From assembly GCA_001692895.1 (NCBI GenBank), contig KV748257.1, forward strand, positions 62,001-126,000: 64,000 nt of DNA. The letters run 5' to 3'. Numbering within the stretch: the first letter of the stretch is position 1; each line of letters opens with the position of its first letter. Under the pieces are notes generated by a model, which had not been told where the DNA came from, made no database searches, and was given only the letters and a program-made list of their open reading frames with translations. The translations under genes were made by a program, and so were the position numbers. The stretch comes from Cenococcum geophilum 1.58 (taxonomy: Eukaryota > Ascomycota > Dothideomycetes > Gloniales > Gloniaceae). Positions 61,979-64,000 of this stretch are shown in pieces.

Positions 61979-63414
61979 AAAACTATTATCTTATATAAAG
62001 ATCTTATTAATAAATCCTATACCGCTAGCTCCTATGTTAATTAGGATTTAAGTATTAGCCTATTAACTATTCTACTAAACACAGTAGTTAATAGTTATAC
62101 TACGGTCCTAAGAGTTAGAGTTTATAACGTTAAATATATTTAACAAGATCCTATAGTAGAGCCGTTTTAGAGAGCGACTTAGCTCTAGGACCTTCCTTTT
62201 AGAGGTAATTAGGGTAGGGTTCTTATAGGACGTTAGCTGTAGCTTTGTTCTTATAAATAGTGCTTACTAGATATAGGGCTAGAACTAGGTAAAGATTAGG
62301 GACGGTAACTAGAAGATTAATACGGTAAACGGCTACTAGTATTAGCCGTTTATAATTTATATTTAGGTATAGGGATAGAGTAGTAGTTAGAGAGGTAAGA
62401 GCTACTTTTATATTTAAAGTAGAGGCCTAGCTTAATGCGTTATTCTTATTTAGAGGACCCTAGTAGGGCGTACCCTAGGGTCCTAGTGTTAATATCCATA
62501 GCGTTAAGGTGCTTAGGCTGAAATAATAACTTAGTAAATATTTACGGGGTTACCGTATTATATTAAGGAGCGGGCTTTAGTGTTAGGCGTAGTATATTAT
62601 TATATTGTTTATTAATAACGTTTATATAGGCATTAAGGGCTCCTAGTAGGTCTACGCCTATTAGGGAGGTTTTTAGTTTAGGGCTTAAGGATTTAATAAG
62701 GCTATTAATTAGTGCGGAGTTGTTCTAGCCTATTTTCTTTATATAATAGTTAAATTTGGAGAAGTATATTAGGAAACTTTTTATTTCTTAAGTTATATAG
62801 TTTATCTTTCTTTAAGCAGTAGCTTAGCGGTTTAGGTTACTATATATAGCTTTAAGAAGTATAATTAGGCTTTATACTAAGTTTGGCTAAAGCGGTTTAA
62901 TAAGGTTAGCTATATCTCCTTCTAGTTAACTTAGGGCGTAACAGAGTTAGTTAGCTTTAGTTAGGTAATAGTTAGCGTTACTAATTAGCTTATTTTTAAG
63001 CTGGCTTAAAAATAATTGGAGCTTTTATTATTTACTAGTAAATATTAGGGGATCTAGTAGTTGTTTAGATTGTTTTAGTATAGTAGTTAACTTAGGGTAA
63101 GTAGCTACTACAGGTTTAGGGCTTGCGTTCCGCGTATTTATCTCTAGAGATAGCGTTTAGTCTTAAGGTCCTAGCGTAGGCATCTTAAGGGCGCGGACTT
63201 CTTCTTAGAGGTTCTTAATTAATTACTAGTATTATGCTTCTTGTTTGGCTTATTATTAATTTAAAGTAGCTTAGTTCTATTTAAGGGCGTCTATAAAAGA
63301 CTTCTATATCCCTACTAATTGTTTTTAGAGTGCGGATATAATACTAGCGGCCGTTATAGGGGCTTTAGGTTCACTCTGTATGTTAATAGTAGTATAGGTA
63401 GTTATATAACGTAG

Positions 63415-63784
63415 TGTTACGGAGTAAGTATAAGCGACAATAATATATAGTAAGGTAGATATTATTAAGCTATATATATAGACTATATAAGGAAGTTAAG
63501 ACGTTATATAAGAGAAGAAGGTAGGAAAACGGGAAGAAAGGGCATATATTGTTAACTTAGTTGCTTAGTTAATACGTATATAGGCAGAATAGGGTTCAGG
63601 TTATAGTCCTAGTAGAACTTAGCAGAATTTGGTAAAACTTAGTAAAATATAGCAGAATGCCGTAGATTACCGTTAGATTACCATTAGATTGCCGTTAGAT
63701 TGCTATTTCGCGGTTAGTCTCTAATTGCTAAGTCGGTGAAAATAGGTAGACGTATGTAAGGTGTTACGGGGGTGTTCTATAACA
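63415..63784 (-). repeat. Right (5') LTR of G3
   Basis: About 370 bp, the partner of 34,211-34,560. It contains several AGAACTTAGCAGAA-like and GATTGCCGTTA short repeats and ends at the AAAAG duplication. Confidence 0.92.
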
Positions 63785-64000
63785 AAAAGATATATACTAT
63801 TAAATTTAGATTAAAGCTAGCGATAAGTGGAAAACGGCGTTCTAAATATAGTACAGCCACTTTAAGTACCTAGTAATGCCATTTGGGCTTACTAACGCAC
63901 TAGTGATATTTTAGGCCTATATTAATAAGGCATTATTGGGCCTATTGGACACAATATATATAGTCTACCTTAATAACATTATAGTTTACTTTAATAACTA

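Larger units (their letters stand above)
34211..63784 (-). mobile_element. Gypsy LTR retrotransposon G3 (outer limits, holding LINE D and Copia), fossil
   Basis: LTRs at 34,211-34,560 and 63,415-63,784 with a 5-bp target duplication AAAAG (34,206-34,210 and 63,785-63,789). A C-run at 34,563-34,569 is the polypurine tract on the minus strand, beside the 3' LTR, which fixes orientation. Own sequence is 34,211-38,271, 55,789-55,899 and 61,984-63,784, about 6.0 kb. Parts: integrase/chromodomain side about 34,600-36,200, reverse transcriptase about 37,400-36,700, gag-like region about 63,400-61,990. It is structurally complete but broken many times by RIP-type change. It is inserted in G5. Confidence 0.9.
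22002..64000 (+). mobile_element. Gypsy element G5, outer host of most of the nest, fossil, runs off window
   Basis: Pieces lie at 22,002-23,959, 31,369-31,721, 34,037-34,210 and 63,785-64,000, separated by LINE A, the TIR element and G3. Parts on the plus strand: a gag-like region with a CCHC zinc knuckle near 23,440-23,490, a protease-like patch near 23,640, reverse transcriptase beginning about 31,620, resuming about 34,040 and continuing at 63,785 to the window edge. Sequence from 22,002 to about 22,380 may include its left LTR (start TATAACGAAATCCCC), but the partner LTR is outside the window. It is broken, RIP-mutated and among the oldest elements here, because others sit inside it. Confidence 0.75.

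Overview
The window is from a filamentous ascomycete (Pezizomycotina). Evidence: short GT-AG introns of about 50 nt with fungal branch points, a ferrochelatase/KU70/MFS gene set, and a long AT-rich block in which CpA/TpG is depleted and TpA enriched, the signature of repeat-induced point mutation (RIP). I cannot name the species.

Layout. 1-11,130 is ordinary gene-bearing DNA. It holds the 5' part of mitochondrial ferrochelatase (minus strand, running off the left edge), a divergently transcribed complete KU70 with six exons, a sparse interval with two related one-helix membrane-protein reading frames and a TA-flanked palindromic MITE, and a complete three-exon MFS transporter. At about 11.1 kb the composition changes sharply. 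From there to 64,000 I see no intact host gene: the rest is a RIP-mutated nest of transposable elements plus a ruined RecQ-type helicase gene.

The nest can be resolved from target-site duplications (TSDs). The helicase relic (about 11.5-13.3 kb) carries a 171-bp LINE end (LINE C). Next comes a fragment of a Gypsy element (G2), split by a complete 8.0-kb Gypsy copy (G1) of the same family. A further Gypsy (G5) starts near 22,002 and runs off the right edge. G5 has received LINE A (7.4 kb), a 2.3-kb TA-flanked terminal-inverted-repeat element packed with tandem arrays, and a minus-strand Gypsy (G3, outer limits 34,211-63,784). G3 contains LINE D and a Copia element. LINE D contains LINE B and another Gypsy (G6). 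Insertion order is therefore readable: G2 and G5 oldest, then G3, then LINE D, then LINE B and G6; Copia followed G3.

The most noteworthy items are the array-bearing TIR element (31,722-34,036), the LINE family with two 5' architectures (A carries an extra repeat-rich 5' module; B and D are both about 5,570 bp and begin at the same internal point), the RecQ-like helicase relic whose ATPase motifs are altered exactly in RIP context, and the related membrane-protein pair near KU70. The three host genes have unrelated roles (heme synthesis, DNA end-joining, transport), so no shared pathway is suggested.
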